From the NCBI RefSeq assembly GCF_902706605.1, contig NZ_CACSLH010000028.1, positions 1 to 39,410 of the forward strand: a stretch of DNA of 39,410 nt. Reading direction: 5' to 3'. A program made the position numbers and the translations under genes. The notes below the pieces were generated by a model. The model had not been told where the DNA came from. It saw only the letters and a list, made by a program, of their open reading frames with translations, and searched no databases. Below, piece by piece: positions 9,048 through 17,511 of the stretch; position 1 is the first letter of the stretch; every line of letters begins with the position of its first letter. Origin of the DNA: Enterococcus sp. CSURQ0835 (GTDB taxonomy: Bacteria; Bacillota; Bacilli; Lactobacillales; Enterococcaceae).

Positions 9048-9074
9048 CTGATAATTTGGCTACGATTTTTTTGT
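9038..9074 (+). terminator. terminator of the YoaK gene
   Basis: The stem AAATCGTAGC/GCTACGATTT is followed by T residues and overlaps the stop codon. Confidence 0.85.
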
Positions 9075-9094
9075 ATCACGAACGACTGGTCATA

Positions 9095-9125
9095 AAAAAA
9101 AAGCCGATCAACTGATCAGCTTTTA
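9095..9125 (-). terminator. terminator of the MFS gene
   Basis: On the minus strand the stem AGCTGATCA/TGATCGGCT is followed by nine T residues. It overlaps the last codons of the gene. Confidence 0.8.
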
Positions 9126-10483
9126 CGGAAATAACGGTAGCATCCTAGTAAACTCAGCAACAATAAAATAAATAAAATGCCTAGTGCGAACTGACTGCCT
9201 AATGTAGTTGCAGCAGCGTAACTTTTGCCGCTGTTGACTTGGACGAGATTGATCACGACTGCGACCAAAGACGTTGCGACTGCACCAGAAAATTGTTGCA
9301 ACGTGTTGAACAACGCATTACCGTCACCTTGCAATTTTTGTTCCAAACTATTCATTCCAGTCGTCATCATATTACTATACGATAAACCTAGGCCGATCAT
9401 ATAAAAAACATGACACGCCACTAAGCCTAAAAGCGGCTGTTTGCCTAAAGTTAACGTCAGCGTCAACCAGCCAAGTGCCGCCAGTAGCAACCCGATCGTG
9501 ATCGGCTTTTTGGGTCCGACTTGATCTAAAATTTTTCCAGAGACAGGCGATAAGATCGCGCCCACAGTAGCACCCGGTAACATCGCAAGACCAGCGACAA
9601 AAGCATCTTGACCTTTGACGATCTGAATAAAATTCGGCAAGACAAATGAGACGCCCAGCAATAAAAATTGATAGACTAAAAAGCTCAACAAAAACAAACG
9701 AAAGGTTTTATTTTTCAAAATACTCAACCGGATCAACGGCTGAGCTTGTGTCATCGACCGACGATAAAATAAATAAAACCCGCCAATCCCAACGGCTAAT
9801 GCAACTAAGCCTAACGCTTCACCCAGCAGACTTAAAAAGAGCAATGAGCCGCTAAATAATAAAACTAAGCCGACCACACTCAACAAGTCTAACCGACCGC
9901 CTTTAACAACTTTAGTTTCTGGAATCGCATAAAGTCCCAAGCCTAATGCCACCAGTAAGACAGGGATCAAAAATAAATAAATGTAATGCCAAGATAAATG
10001 AGCGGTCAAGATTCCGCCATACGTTGGGCCGATCGCGGGTGCAATCGAGGTCGTCAGTGTCCCGAGACCCATCATCGCGCCCCGACGACTCAGCGGCGCA
10101 AATTCTAAAATAATTTGAAACATCAGCGGTAATGCTACTCCAGTTGCTACACCTTGCAACAAACGACCTAGCAATAAAACACTGAACATCGGCGCAATCG
10201 TATCCACGATGACTCCTAATAAAAACATCACATTCGCAAATAAAAATAATTTCCGAATACTGACGTTTCGATATAAAAAAGTCGACAGTGGCACAATGAT
10301 CGAGATCATCAATAAATAGATCGTCGTCACCCATTGGACTTCAGAAGTCGTTAAAGCAAATTGTTTGATCAGTGTGGGGAAAGTAACATTCATCGCCGTT
10401 TCGATCAACACGCCGGCAAATGACATCACCCCTGTCGCCAAAACGGCTAATGTTAAATGAATCGATTGGTTCTTTTTTTCCAT
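9116..10483 (-). CDS. MFS multidrug exporter (DHA2/EmrB-QacA type)
   Basis: This is a 455-residue proton-coupled exporter with about 13-14 membrane helices. The N-terminal half has the DHA2 motif-C-like LTTSIAPAIGPTYGGILT and the motif-A/B region LFLFANVMFLLGVIVDTIAP...LLGRLLQGVATGVALP. Relatives include LmrB and MdeA-type lincosamide or multidrug pumps, but the substrate is not readable from sequence. GAGGTGAG lies upstream of ATG 10483. No regulator gene is adjacent; control signals lie in the leader. Confidence 0.88.
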   Translation of the reverse strand: MEKKNQSIHLTLAVLATGVMSFAGVLIETAMNVTFPTLIKQFALTTSEVQWVTTIYLLMISIIVPLSTFLYRNVSIRKLFLFANVMFLLGVIVDTIAPMFSVLLLGRLLQGVATGVALPLMFQIILEFAPLSRRGAMMGLGTLTTSIAPAIGPTYGGILTAHLSWHYIYLFLIPVLLVALGLGLYAIPETKVVKGGRLDLLSVVGLVLLFSGSLLFLSLLGEALGLVALAVGIGGFYLFYRRSMTQAQPLIRLSILKNKTFRLFLLSFLVYQFLLLGVSFVLPNFIQIVKGQDAFVAGLAMLPGATVGAILSPVSGKILDQVGPKKPITIGLLLAALGWLTLTLTLGKQPLLGLVACHVFYMIGLGLSYSNMMTTGMNSLEQKLQGDGNALFNTLQQFSGAVATSLVAVVINLVQVNSGKSYAAATTLGSQFALGILFILLLLSLLGCYRYFRKS

Positions 10484-10532
10484 CTCGTTTTCTCACCTCT
10501 ATAATTTCTCATCTTTCCTACAGCCTTAAAAC

Positions 10533-10569
10533 AAAAAAAGAGCGATTTCTATTTTGCAATAGAAATCGC
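10533..10569 (-). terminator. terminator/attenuator hairpin between npr and the MFS gene
   Basis: On the minus strand GCGATTTCTATT/AATAGAAATCGC is followed by CTCTTTTTTT. It lies downstream of a promoter (10622-10650) and about 50 bases upstream of the MFS start, so it may attenuate that gene as well as end npr transcripts. Confidence 0.75.
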
Positions 10570-10579
10570 CTCTCTCTCG

Positions 10580-10597
10580 ACACGAAAATTTTCGTGT
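10580..10597. promoter_or_regulatory. 18-bp perfect palindrome, operator candidate
   Basis: ACACGAAAATTTTCGTGT sits about 25-42 bases downstream of the -10 in the MFS leader. The symmetry and length fit a TetR- or MarR-type repressor site, but no cognate regulator is next to it. Confidence 0.5.
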
Positions 10598-10621
10598 TAT
10601 CTGTACGATTAACCGAGAAAT

Positions 10622-10650
10622 ATGTTAGCACAGAAAAAATGAAGATGCAA
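10622..10650 (-). promoter_or_regulatory. promoter of the MFS gene
   Basis: TTGCAT, a 17-base spacer and TAACAT lie on the minus strand, starting just after the npr stop codon. It gives a leader of about 130 bases containing the palindrome and the hairpin. Confidence 0.6.
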
Positions 10651-10652
10651 GA

Positions 10653-12008
10653 TTAAGCTTCGTTTTCTTGTTGTAAGGCTTTTAATCCAGCCATGTTCAA
10701 CAAGTTCCAAGGGGTGTCAAATTCTGGTTGGAAGAAGAAATCAGCATACGCTAACTGCTCGATTGTAAATTTCGTTTGAATCGCAATCGAAATCGCATTG
10801 ATGTTTGCCGTCAAATCTTTTTTCGACATGACTTGCGCGCCTAAGATCACGTGAGATTCCGGATCGTAAACTAATTTGAACAGCATCCGTTCTTTCATAT
10901 TTTCTGGAATGAAATCCATCAACGTCGCTTGATCCAACAAGACTGATTTTGTCTTGATCTTCAAACGATCTGCCATTTGATCATTCAAACCAGTGGATGC
11001 GAATTTATAATCAAACACTCGTAGGGCTGACGAACCTTGAACTCCTGGAAACGGCGCTTTGGCTTCTTCCAAATTTTTCACCGCATAACGTCCTTGACGA
11101 CGGGCATTAGTTGCCAGTGAAATATTGACTTCGGTGTTACCAGGATTGTATTGGATCTGAGTAGCATCCCCAACAGCAAAGACATCTTCAGCGCTTGTAC
11201 GCATAAACTTATCTGTCTTGATCAAACCGTTAGGATACAATTCCACCGCATCTTTTAGCCAAGCCGTATTTGGTCTTACACCAGCAGACATCACGACTAA
11301 ATCAGCTGCGTACTCGCCTTTGTCCGTTACGACTTTTTCAACTTTACCTTCACCGATGAATTTTTCGACCCGTTCTTCCATTGCTAACTGGATTCCGTGA
11401 TCGGTCATTTCTTTTTCTAAAATATCCGTGAATGCTTGGTCTAAATAAACACCTAGCGGACGCGTGATGACATCAACGACCGTCACCTTTTTGCCAGCTA
11501 CAGCGAATGCTTCCGCTGCTTCAATCCCGATGTAACCGCCACCGACGACGACGACGTTTTTGATCTCTGGATCGACTGAATGTTTTTTCAGATCGATCGT
11601 ATCTTGGCGTCCCCGCATCGTTTCGATATTTGCCAGCTCTTTGCCTGGAACTGGTAAAATAAACGGATTGGCACCTGGACTTAAGATCAATTTGTCATAA
11701 CTTTCGGTGCGAGTTTTGCCTGTCAAGTGATCCAACACTTCGACTTCATGTTTGTCAGGTACTACTTTAGTGATTTCAGTATTGGTAAATACGCGGACCC
11801 CGCGTTGTTCCATCTCTTCGGGTGTCATGTAACGAATTGAATCAACGTCTTTCACGACTCCTTCAAGATACATTTGCGTGCCTCAACCCATAAATGAGAC
11901 AAAATCGCCTTTTTCATACCATTGAATTTCCGCATTGGGCTGCGTCAATAGTAATTCTTCGACTGCTTCATAGCCGCCGTGTGAAGATCCTAAAACGATA
12001 ACCTTCAT
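10653..12008 (-). CDS. npr: NADH peroxidase with in-frame TGA at catalytic Cys42
   Basis: This is an FAD-dependent NADH peroxidase of the pyridine nucleotide-disulfide oxidoreductase family, which reduces H2O2 to water with NADH. The full frame begins at ATG 12008, with GGAGGGA six bases upstream, and reads [20 protein letters not shown], including the conserved active-site His10. Codon 42 is TGA (11883-11885) within [15 protein letters not shown]; the E. faecalis enzyme, as I remember it, has SFLSCGMQLYLEG with redox-active Cys42 there. After it come the NAD-binding [13 protein letters not shown], the FAD segment VFAVGDAT and the dimerisation domain, all intact, ending at 451 codons. Either UGA is read as selenocysteine or this is a nonsense allele. 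A shorter product from ATG 11873 (GAGG seven bases upstream) would lack the FAD Rossmann motif and be inactive. Confidence 0.85.
11853..11885 (-). promoter_or_regulatory. candidate SECIS-like hairpin after the in-frame TGA
   Basis: Starting three bases after the TGA, CACG pairs with CGTG. Inside, TCT pairs with GGA around a TGAA loop whose first base is about 18 nt after the TGA. Position and a G at the second loop base fit the loose bacterial SECIS rule. The stem is short and interrupted by 5'-side bulges, so this is weak evidence by eye only. Confidence 0.3.
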
Positions 12009-12152
12009 CAAAATCCCTCCTCAATAAATTTGATACGTTTTTATTGTAAACTATTTGAGATGGAAATAGATAGTTTTTCGCTCGATTTTTTTAGAATAAT
12101 TATTACCTAATCATAATTAAAGAAAAGTTAGCGAAAATCGTGGAATCAATTC

Positions 12153-12187
12153 AAAAAAAGCGCAGATCAATTATCGATCCGCGCTGA
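12153..12187 (-). terminator. terminator of the deoCB operon
   Basis: On the minus strand AGCGCGGATC/GATCTGCGCT is followed by seven T residues, just after the deoB stop. Confidence 0.85.
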
Positions 12188-12195
12188 TGAAATAA

Positions 12196-13386
12196 TTAAT
12201 TTAATTCAGCTAAGAAACTCGTTCCCGTTTCTGCTCCAGAAACCCCAAAATTAGCTTTGACCGTCGCACCAAAGTCAGCAAAAGTTTCTCGCACGCCTAA
12301 ACTTTTTCCGCCTGAAAGATTTTTCGCATACGCAAGAAGCGGTACTTGTTCCCGCGTGTGGTCCGTCCCTTTAAAGCCCGGATCGTTTCCGTGGTCCGCG
12401 GTGATCAATAATAGATCGTCCTCGCGTAAATTTTCTAACACCGTTCCAAGCCGCGCATCAAAATCCATCAATGCTTGACCAAAACCGATCGGATTGCGGC
12501 GGTGTCCATACATGGAATCAAAATCGACTAGATTGACAAAACAAAAACCCGTAAAGTCTGTCTGCATCACCGAATCCAAATGATCCATTCCATCCATGTT
12601 ACTTTCATTATGGTACACTTCGTCTAACCCTTGGCCTGAGAAAATATCATTGATCTTCCCAATGCCGATCGTTTTAAAGCCTGCTTGCTGCAATTCATCT
12701 AGATCCGTTTTCCCGGTTGGTTTCAGTGCAAAATCATGCCGATTTGCTGTGCGAGTGAAATCTTCTTTGTTTGTTCCAACGTACGGCCGCGCGATCACAC
12801 GCCCCACGACAAATTCCGGCCCGTTTAGTAATGTCCGTGCGTATTCACAGATCTTGTACAATTCTTTAACCGGAATGATTTCTTCATGAGCTGCGATTTG
12901 CATCACGGAATCTCCCGACGTATAAATGATCAAGTCTCCCGTTTTCATTTGTTGTTCGCCGAGCTCTTTGATGATCTCTGTGCCGGATGCAGGTTTATTG
13001 CCAATGATCTGACGACCGGAAAAGTCACTGATTTTTTGCAATAATTCTGCGGGAAAGCCCTTTGGAAAATAACTCAATGGTTCGGTGACCGGTAACCCCA
13101 TCATTTCCCAATGGCCATCCATGCTGTCTTTACCGGCTGATCGTTCGGTCATTTTACCATAGTAAGCTAGTGGCTCTTTCGCTTTTTCAACGCCCATGAT
13201 AGCTTGTTCCCGTAAATTAGAAAGACCCAGTTTTTGCAAATTTGGGAGCTTCAACTTGCCTTGATACGCTTCACCAACATGGCCTAATGTATCCGAGCCA
13301 ACATCGCCAAATTTAGCGGCATCAGGTGCTGCTCCGGTCCCAACTGAATCTAAGACAATCCCAAACACTCGTTGATAGTTCTTCAC
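12196..13386 (-). CDS. deoB: phosphopentomutase
   Basis: The enzyme interconverts (deoxy)ribose 1-phosphate and 5-phosphate in nucleoside catabolism. It is 396 residues of the alkaline phosphatase superfamily: metal ligand Asp in [11 protein letters not shown], the phosphate-carrying Thr region [17 protein letters not shown], and C-terminal metal ligands [10 protein letters not shown] and ADHGNDP...[11 protein letters not shown] choose GTG 13386 because AAGGAG lies eight bases upstream; the GTG nine bases earlier overlaps that ribosome site. It is 26 bases downstream of deoC in the same operon. Confidence 0.93.
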   Translation of the reverse strand: MKNYQRVFGIVLDSVGTGAAPDAAKFGDVGSDTLGHVGEAYQGKLKLPNLQKLGLSNLREQAIMGVEKAKEPLAYYGKMTERSAGKDSMDGHWEMMGLPVTEPLSYFPKGFPAELLQKISDFSGRQIIGNKPASGTEIIKELGEQQMKTGDLIIYTSGDSVMQIAAHEEIIPVKELYKICEYARTLLNGPEFVVGRVIARPYVGTNKEDFTRTANRHDFALKPTGKTDLDELQQAGFKTIGIGKINDIFSGQGLDEVYHNESNMDGMDHLDSVMQTDFTGFCFVNLVDFDSMYGHRRNPIGFGQALMDFDARLGTVLENLREDDLLLITADHGNDPGFKGTDHTREQVPLLAYAKNLSGGKSLGVRETFADFGATVKANFGVSGAETGTSFLAELN

Positions 13387-13412
13387 TAAAAACACTCCTT
13401 ACTGTTGATTTT

Positions 13413-14072
13413 TTATGCCAAGATTTGTTTTGTCGCACTGACTCCTAAACGGCTCGCCCCCGCTTCGATCATCGCAAGTGCTTCGGCTTTTGAATGGATG
13501 CCGCCAGATGCTTTAACGCCTAATCGATCCCCAACCGTTTGACGCATCAACGCGACATCCTCGACTTTTGCACCCGCTGAGCTGAAGCCAGTTGAGGTCT
13601 TCACGTAATCAGCACCGGCATTTTCGGCTGCTTTGCAAGCTGCTACGATCTGCTCGTCATTTAAAAAGGATGTTTCGATAATGACTTTCAATAATTTAGC
13701 GCTCGCGTGAACAACTTCCACCACTTCTTTAATATCGTATTCGACTTCGGCAGTGTTGCCAGCCAATAGTTCCCCGATATTCAACACCATATCGATTTCT
13801 TCGGCGCCATCTGCAATCGCCACTTTTGCTTCATACGCTTTTGCTTTACTAGACGTCGCGCCTAATGGAAACCCAACGACTGCGATCGGTTTAACCGTTG
13901 AACCCATCAGTTGGTCTTTAACAAATGGTATCCAGTGGGCGTTGACACAAACCGATGCCGTGTCAAATTCTAAAGCCTCTTGGCACGTCGTTTCGATCGC
14001 TTCTTTTGTCGCATTCGGTTTTAAATTGGTGTGGTCTAAATATTTTGCTAGTTCTTTCGTTGATAAATTCAT
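13413..14072 (-). CDS. deoC: deoxyribose-phosphate aldolase
   Basis: The enzyme splits deoxyribose 5-phosphate into glyceraldehyde 3-phosphate and acetaldehyde, the step after DeoB. It is 219 residues of a TIM barrel with the Schiff-base lysine in ADYVKTSTGF, the second active-site lysine in LGVKASGGI, and the DHTNLKP start typical of DeoC. It is the first gene of a deoC-deoB operon; no nucleoside phosphorylase or deoR gene is next to it. Confidence 0.94.
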   Translation of the reverse strand: MNLSTKELAKYLDHTNLKPNATKEAIETTCQEALEFDTASVCVNAHWIPFVKDQLMGSTVKPIAVVGFPLGATSSKAKAYEAKVAIADGAEEIDMVLNIGELLAGNTAEVEYDIKEVVEVVHASAKLLKVIIETSFLNDEQIVAACKAAENAGADYVKTSTGFSSAGAKVEDVALMRQTVGDRLGVKASGGIHSKAEALAMIEAGASRLGVSATKQILA

Positions 14073-14101
14073 TGCTGGAACCCCTTTCTATTACGAATCC
14101 A

Positions 14102-14130
14102 TCATAACTTTTCGTTTTCCATTTGTAAAT
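14102..14130 (-). promoter_or_regulatory. promoter of deoCB
   Basis: TTTACA, a 17-base spacer and TATGAT lie on the minus strand about 30 bases upstream of deoC. Confidence 0.65.
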
Positions 14131-14278
14131 TCAAAACCTCAGCTGTTCCGGCTGAAAATTTTTAATGAAATCACTCATTGCAGGTCGCAACTTCAAGTTT
14201 TTTCTTGTATAGTAAAGACGACTCGATTTCAATTTAGTTAAAATTAATTGGTTGTCACACATACAAGGAGGTCTTTTC

Positions 14279-14740
14279 ATGGAAAGCTGGCTATTTTTAG
14301 GCGTCATTTTTTTGATCGCGCTACTAGCCAAAAATCAAAGTTTACTGATTGCTACACTCGCCGTGCTAGTTTTAAAAGTATTGCCCCACTCCGATAAAAT
14401 CTTAACGCTTTTAAATCAAAAAGGGATCAACTGGGGCGTTACGCTGATCTCCGCTACGATCTTAGTTCCTATCGCAACAGGTGACATCGTCTTAAAAGAT
14501 CTACTCAATACATTGAAGTCGCCTTTAGGTTGGGTGGCTACGATCTGCGGGATCTTAGTCGCGATTTTATCCGCCCGCGGTGTCGGCTTGATCGCGCAAT
14601 CACCAGAAGTTACCGTCGCATTAGTTTTTGGTACGATCGTCGGAGTTGTCTTTTTAAAAGGGATCGCCGCTGGACCCGTGATCGCAGCCGGTATCACCTA
14701 TTGCATTATGCAAGTCATCACCGCCATTACGAATCATTAA
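14279..14740 (+). CDS. DUF441 family membrane protein
   Basis: The protein has 153 residues and about four or five membrane helices (ESWLFLGVIFLIALLAKNQS..., GVTLISATILVPIATGD, GWVATICGILVAILSARG). It matches the DUF441/YtwI family, whose function is unknown. AAGGAGG eight bases upstream fixes ATG 14279; a TTG 27 bases earlier in the same frame is not used. It is a single gene with its own terminator. Confidence 0.87.
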   Translation: MESWLFLGVIFLIALLAKNQSLLIATLAVLVLKVLPHSDKILTLLNQKGINWGVTLISATILVPIATGDIVLKDLLNTLKSPLGWVATICGILVAILSARGVGLIAQSPEVTVALVFGTIVGVVFLKGIAAGPVIAAGITYCIMQVITAITNH

Positions 14741-14744
14741 CGCC

Positions 14745-14796
14745 AAAAAGCCAAGTACTTACTAAAGATTTCGGTAAGTACTTGGCTTTTTTTGCG
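14745..14796 (+). terminator. terminator of the DUF441 gene
   Basis: The strong stem AAGCCAAGTACTTAC/GTAAGTACTTGGCTT is followed by T residues. Confidence 0.9.
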
Positions 14797-14964
14797 TGTA
14801 ACCGTTCAAGGCACTTTTTTCAAGTTTCGTGCTCAACTGAGCATTCACTTGTCAAAAAATAACCATTTCTTAATCAGCGAGCATATTGGTTTACAAATTC
14901 GCCAAAAGATTTTACCATAATAATATAAATAAATTTATTTTATTGATCAAAAAGGAGGATGGTC

Positions 14965-15537
14965 ATGAATAAAGGAATCAAGTTTCTTTTGATTATCGGC
15001 ACTTTATTTTTAATGTCGATTTTTATCGCAGTTGCAGTCGTCAACCAGTCTATTGTCAACATTCCTTTTGATTTTGGACCGGCCCGTCATTTTACATTGA
15101 CCAATTTTTACTTGCGTCAGTATTTGTTCTGGGCAGCCGTGGTCGTTTTGATTTTGCTTTTGATCGCTTTGTTAGTGATTATTTTTTATCCTAAAACGCG
15201 TAATCAGTTTATGCTAAAAAATAACCAAGGTAAGTTACTAGTGGATAAAAAAGCAATCGAAGGACTCGTTCAAACTAGTATCGATCAAAATGATTTTGTC
15301 GATACGCCCAAGGTAAATGTCAAAGCTACGAAAAACAAGATCAAAATCAACGTAAAAGGACAGTTGAAAAAAACCTCCTCGTTGATCGCACAAACTGAAC
15401 GCTGGGCGACTGGCGTTGAACAACAGATTAAAAACTTGTTAGGTTCCGGGGAAAAAGTCGCTGTCAATGTCAACTTTACCTCGTTTGAAGATGAGAAACG
15501 GATGCAACAAGCCCAAAGTCAGCCCCGCGTAGAATAG
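14965..15537 (+). CDS. amaP: alkaline shock response membrane anchor protein AmaP
   Basis: This 190-residue protein has two membrane helices (about 5-27 and 48-72) and a cytoplasmic domain ending near FTSFEDEKRMQQ. In Staphylococcus AmaP anchors Asp23 to the membrane; here it leads amaP-DUF2273-gls24, the same neighbourhood. ATG 14965 is preferred because AAAGGAGG ends six bases upstream; the ATG at 14959 abuts it. The upstream region is AT-rich with no clear promoter match beyond TTTACA near 14892. Confidence 0.88.
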   Translation: MNKGIKFLLIIGTLFLMSIFIAVAVVNQSIVNIPFDFGPARHFTLTNFYLRQYLFWAAVVVLILLLIALLVIIFYPKTRNQFMLKNNQGKLLVDKKAIEGLVQTSIDQNDFVDTPKVNVKATKNKIKINVKGQLKKTSSLIAQTERWATGVEQQIKNLLGSGEKVAVNVNFTSFEDEKRMQQAQSQPRVE

Positions 15538-15547
15538 GAGGATTTGC

Positions 15548-15733
15548 ATGAATGAATTTTTAGCCAATTACAAATATCCGATCATCGGCGCGGTCGCTGG
15601 CCTCATCTTAGCGATCCTATTGTTTACGATCGGATTTTTCAAAACGATCTTAGTACTGATTTTAATGTGTCTCGGCGGATTTTTAGGATTCTTTTTGAAA
15701 AGCAATGGAATCCTTGAAAAATATTTGAAATAA
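15548..15733 (+). CDS. DUF2273 small membrane protein
   Basis: A 61-residue protein with two adjacent hydrophobic helices (YPIIGAVAGLILAILLFTIG and ILVLILMCLGGFLGFFL). DUF2273 genes are regularly found between amaP and asp23/gls24. TAGGAGG lies upstream, and it is ten bases after amaP, so it is part of the same operon. Confidence 0.87.
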   Translation: MNEFLANYKYPIIGAVAGLILAILLFTIGFFKTILVLILMCLGGFLGFFLKSNGILEKYLK

Positions 15734-15751
15734 TCTTAGGAGGATGTCTTT

Positions 15752-16369
15752 ATGGATAACAAAAATATGGGGAACAAAAATTTCGATGCGAACAAAGCGA
15801 ACCAAAGCAGCTCAAGTAGTCTAAACAGTTCAAGCACAAGCAGCTCAACGAATTCGAACAGCGCAAACAATTCAAACAACATGCGCGGTGAATTGACTTT
15901 TGACGATAAAGTGATCCAAAAGATCATCGGGATCGCCTTAGAAAATATCGACGGCCTACTGACTGTTGATGGTGGTTTCTTCTCCAATATCAAAGACAAA
16001 CTAGTCAACTCAGATGACGTAACATCAGGCATCAATACCGAAGTTGGCAAAAAGCAAGTCGCAGTCGATATGGATGTGGTGGTTGAATACGGCAAAGATA
16101 TTGAAAACATTTATGATGAGATGAAAGACTTGATCGCAAATGAAGTCAACAAGATGACTCACCTTGATGTGATCGAAGTCAATGTGAATGTCGTTGATAT
16201 CAAAACGCGGGAAGATTATGAAGCAAACCGTGAAACAGTCCAAGATAAATTGAGCAATGCAACTGAATCAACTGGTAAATTTGCTTCTAAACAAGCGGAT
16301 AAAGCCAAGCAAAGTCTAAATCGCGGCCAAGAAAAAGTAAAAGACAACATGGAACCACGGGTCGAATAA
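15752..16369 (+). CDS. gls24: Asp23/Gls24 family envelope stress protein
   Basis: A 205-residue cytoplasmic protein. After a Ser/Asn-rich linker (about 10-48) comes the Asp23 core: GELTFDDKVIQKIIGIALENIDGLL, then VAVDMDVVVEYGKDIENIYDEM and VIEVNVNVVDI. A Lys/Gln-rich helical tail follows. Gls24 of enterococci is linked to stress and bile tolerance; via AmaP this one would sit at the membrane. The low-complexity N-terminal linker is longer than I expect for the family. It is last in its operon. Confidence 0.9.
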   Translation: MDNKNMGNKNFDANKANQSSSSSLNSSSTSSSTNSNSANNSNNMRGELTFDDKVIQKIIGIALENIDGLLTVDGGFFSNIKDKLVNSDDVTSGINTEVGKKQVAVDMDVVVEYGKDIENIYDEMKDLIANEVNKMTHLDVIEVNVNVVDIKTREDYEANRETVQDKLSNATESTGKFASKQADKAKQSLNRGQEKVKDNMEPRVE

Positions 16370-16395
16370 GCACCGACAAATTTTAAACGCAACCT

Positions 16396-16433
16396 GTAAA
16401 AGCCACTGACTTTTCATCAGTGGCTTTTTTGCG
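16396..16433 (+). terminator. terminator of the amaP-gls24 operon
   Basis: The stem AAAAGCCACTGA/TCAGTGGCTTTT is followed by T residues. Confidence 0.9.
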
Positions 16434-16444
16434 GTAAGTGACAC

Positions 16445-17413
16445 TCACGGCACTAATTTAAAAAACTCGCGGCTAGATATGATCTGTTGATAGCTTTCCG
16501 CTGATTGCACACCTTTTAAGATCGCTTGGCGCACCGCCTCGACTGCTAAGATCGAGACCGATTCAAACGTCGCTTCGATCTCATTGCCACATAAGACGAA
16601 CATCGTATCACCATCATAAGTCGTATGAGCTGGTCGAATCGCGCGAGCAATTCCATTGTGAGCTAGATCCGCTAATTTATTGACTTTCGCTTTAGGAAAC
16701 GTGGCATTGGTCATCACACAACCGATCACCGTGTTACCACCTGAAAAAACATCTCGGGGATCATCATAGCGATTTAAAAAAACTTCTTCGGCAAAACCTA
16801 ATTGAGAATTGCCGTTTTTTCGAACCCCTGCGATCACTTTTTGTTGTTGTTCATCATACACATCTCCTACAGCATTGACCGCAACGACTGCCGAGACAGT
16901 CAACTTGCCATGTTGGATCTGATGGTACCCGATGCCACCTTTCATCGCACAGTCTTCTCCGGCAACGATCCCGACGGTCGCGCCAGTCCCTGCGCCAAAA
17001 TTTCCCAGTTGAAAATCAGAAGCGGAAAATGCGTCTTCACACGCGGCGTACCCCATCGCAGCATCAGGTCGCACATCAGAGCGCCCGATTTTTAAATCAA
17101 ACAAACTTGCCCCGCAAACATTTGGCACGACGGTCACGGCTACATCACGCCCGATTTTTTTCTGCTCCAAATACTTGACGACCCCATCACTGGCAGCCAG
17201 ACCAAACGCACTTCCGCCAGATAAGACGACACCGTGAACAAATTTACGATTATTTTCAGACTTCAACGCGTCGGTATCTCGCGTGTTAGGCGAACCACCT
17301 CGAACACAGATCCCACCGGTCGCCCCTTTTTCTGCGATCACCACGGTACAACCCGTCATTGCTTCCAAGTCTGTTGCTTGTCCTAATTTAAAATGTTTTT
17401 CTGTCAATTTCAT
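16445..17413 (-). CDS. P1 family (S58, DmpA-like) peptidase
   Basis: A 322-residue N-terminal-nucleophile hydrolase of the DmpA/BapA type, which self-cleaves to expose a nucleophile and removes N-terminal or beta-amino acids from peptides. The autoprocessing site is visible as SGGNT-VIGCVMTNA in the C-terminal third, where Thr would be the nucleophile. HGVVLSGGSAFGLAASDGV and GATVGI are further family motifs. ATG 17413 follows GGAG by six bases; the ATG at 17425 overlaps that ribosome site's context and has none of its own. Confidence 0.87.
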   Translation of the reverse strand: MKLTEKHFKLGQATDLEAMTGCTVVIAEKGATGGICVRGGSPNTRDTDALKSENNRKFVHGVVLSGGSAFGLAASDGVVKYLEQKKIGRDVAVTVVPNVCGASLFDLKIGRSDVRPDAAMGYAACEDAFSASDFQLGNFGAGTGATVGIVAGEDCAMKGGIGYHQIQHGKLTVSAVVAVNAVGDVYDEQQQKVIAGVRKNGNSQLGFAEEVFLNRYDDPRDVFSGGNTVIGCVMTNATFPKAKVNKLADLAHNGIARAIRPAHTTYDGDTMFVLCGNEIEATFESVSILAVEAVRQAILKGVQSAESYQQIISSREFFKLVP

Positions 17414-17461
17414 TTTTTTCTCCATTTACTATGTCTTCTAGTTTCTATTTTAGCAAATTTC

Positions 17462-17503
17462 GAAAAAAAGTGACAGACTGAGCCGAAACAGTCTGTCACT
17501 TGG
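17462..17503 (-). terminator. terminator of the nucleoid protein gene
   Basis: On the minus strand AAGTGACAGACTG/CAGTCTGTCACTT is followed by T residues. Confidence 0.85.
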
Positions 17504-17511
17504 AATTTGAG

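Noticed and set aside
10653-11873. Reading npr as a complete gene starting at ATG 11873
   Set aside because: That product would miss the N-terminal FAD-binding motif and the active-site region. The frame continues upstream to a proper start at 12008 with high similarity to Npr, interrupted only by the TGA.
14102-14130. CcpA cre site in the deoC promoter
   Set aside because: TGGAAAACGAAAAG is one base out of register with the cre consensus.
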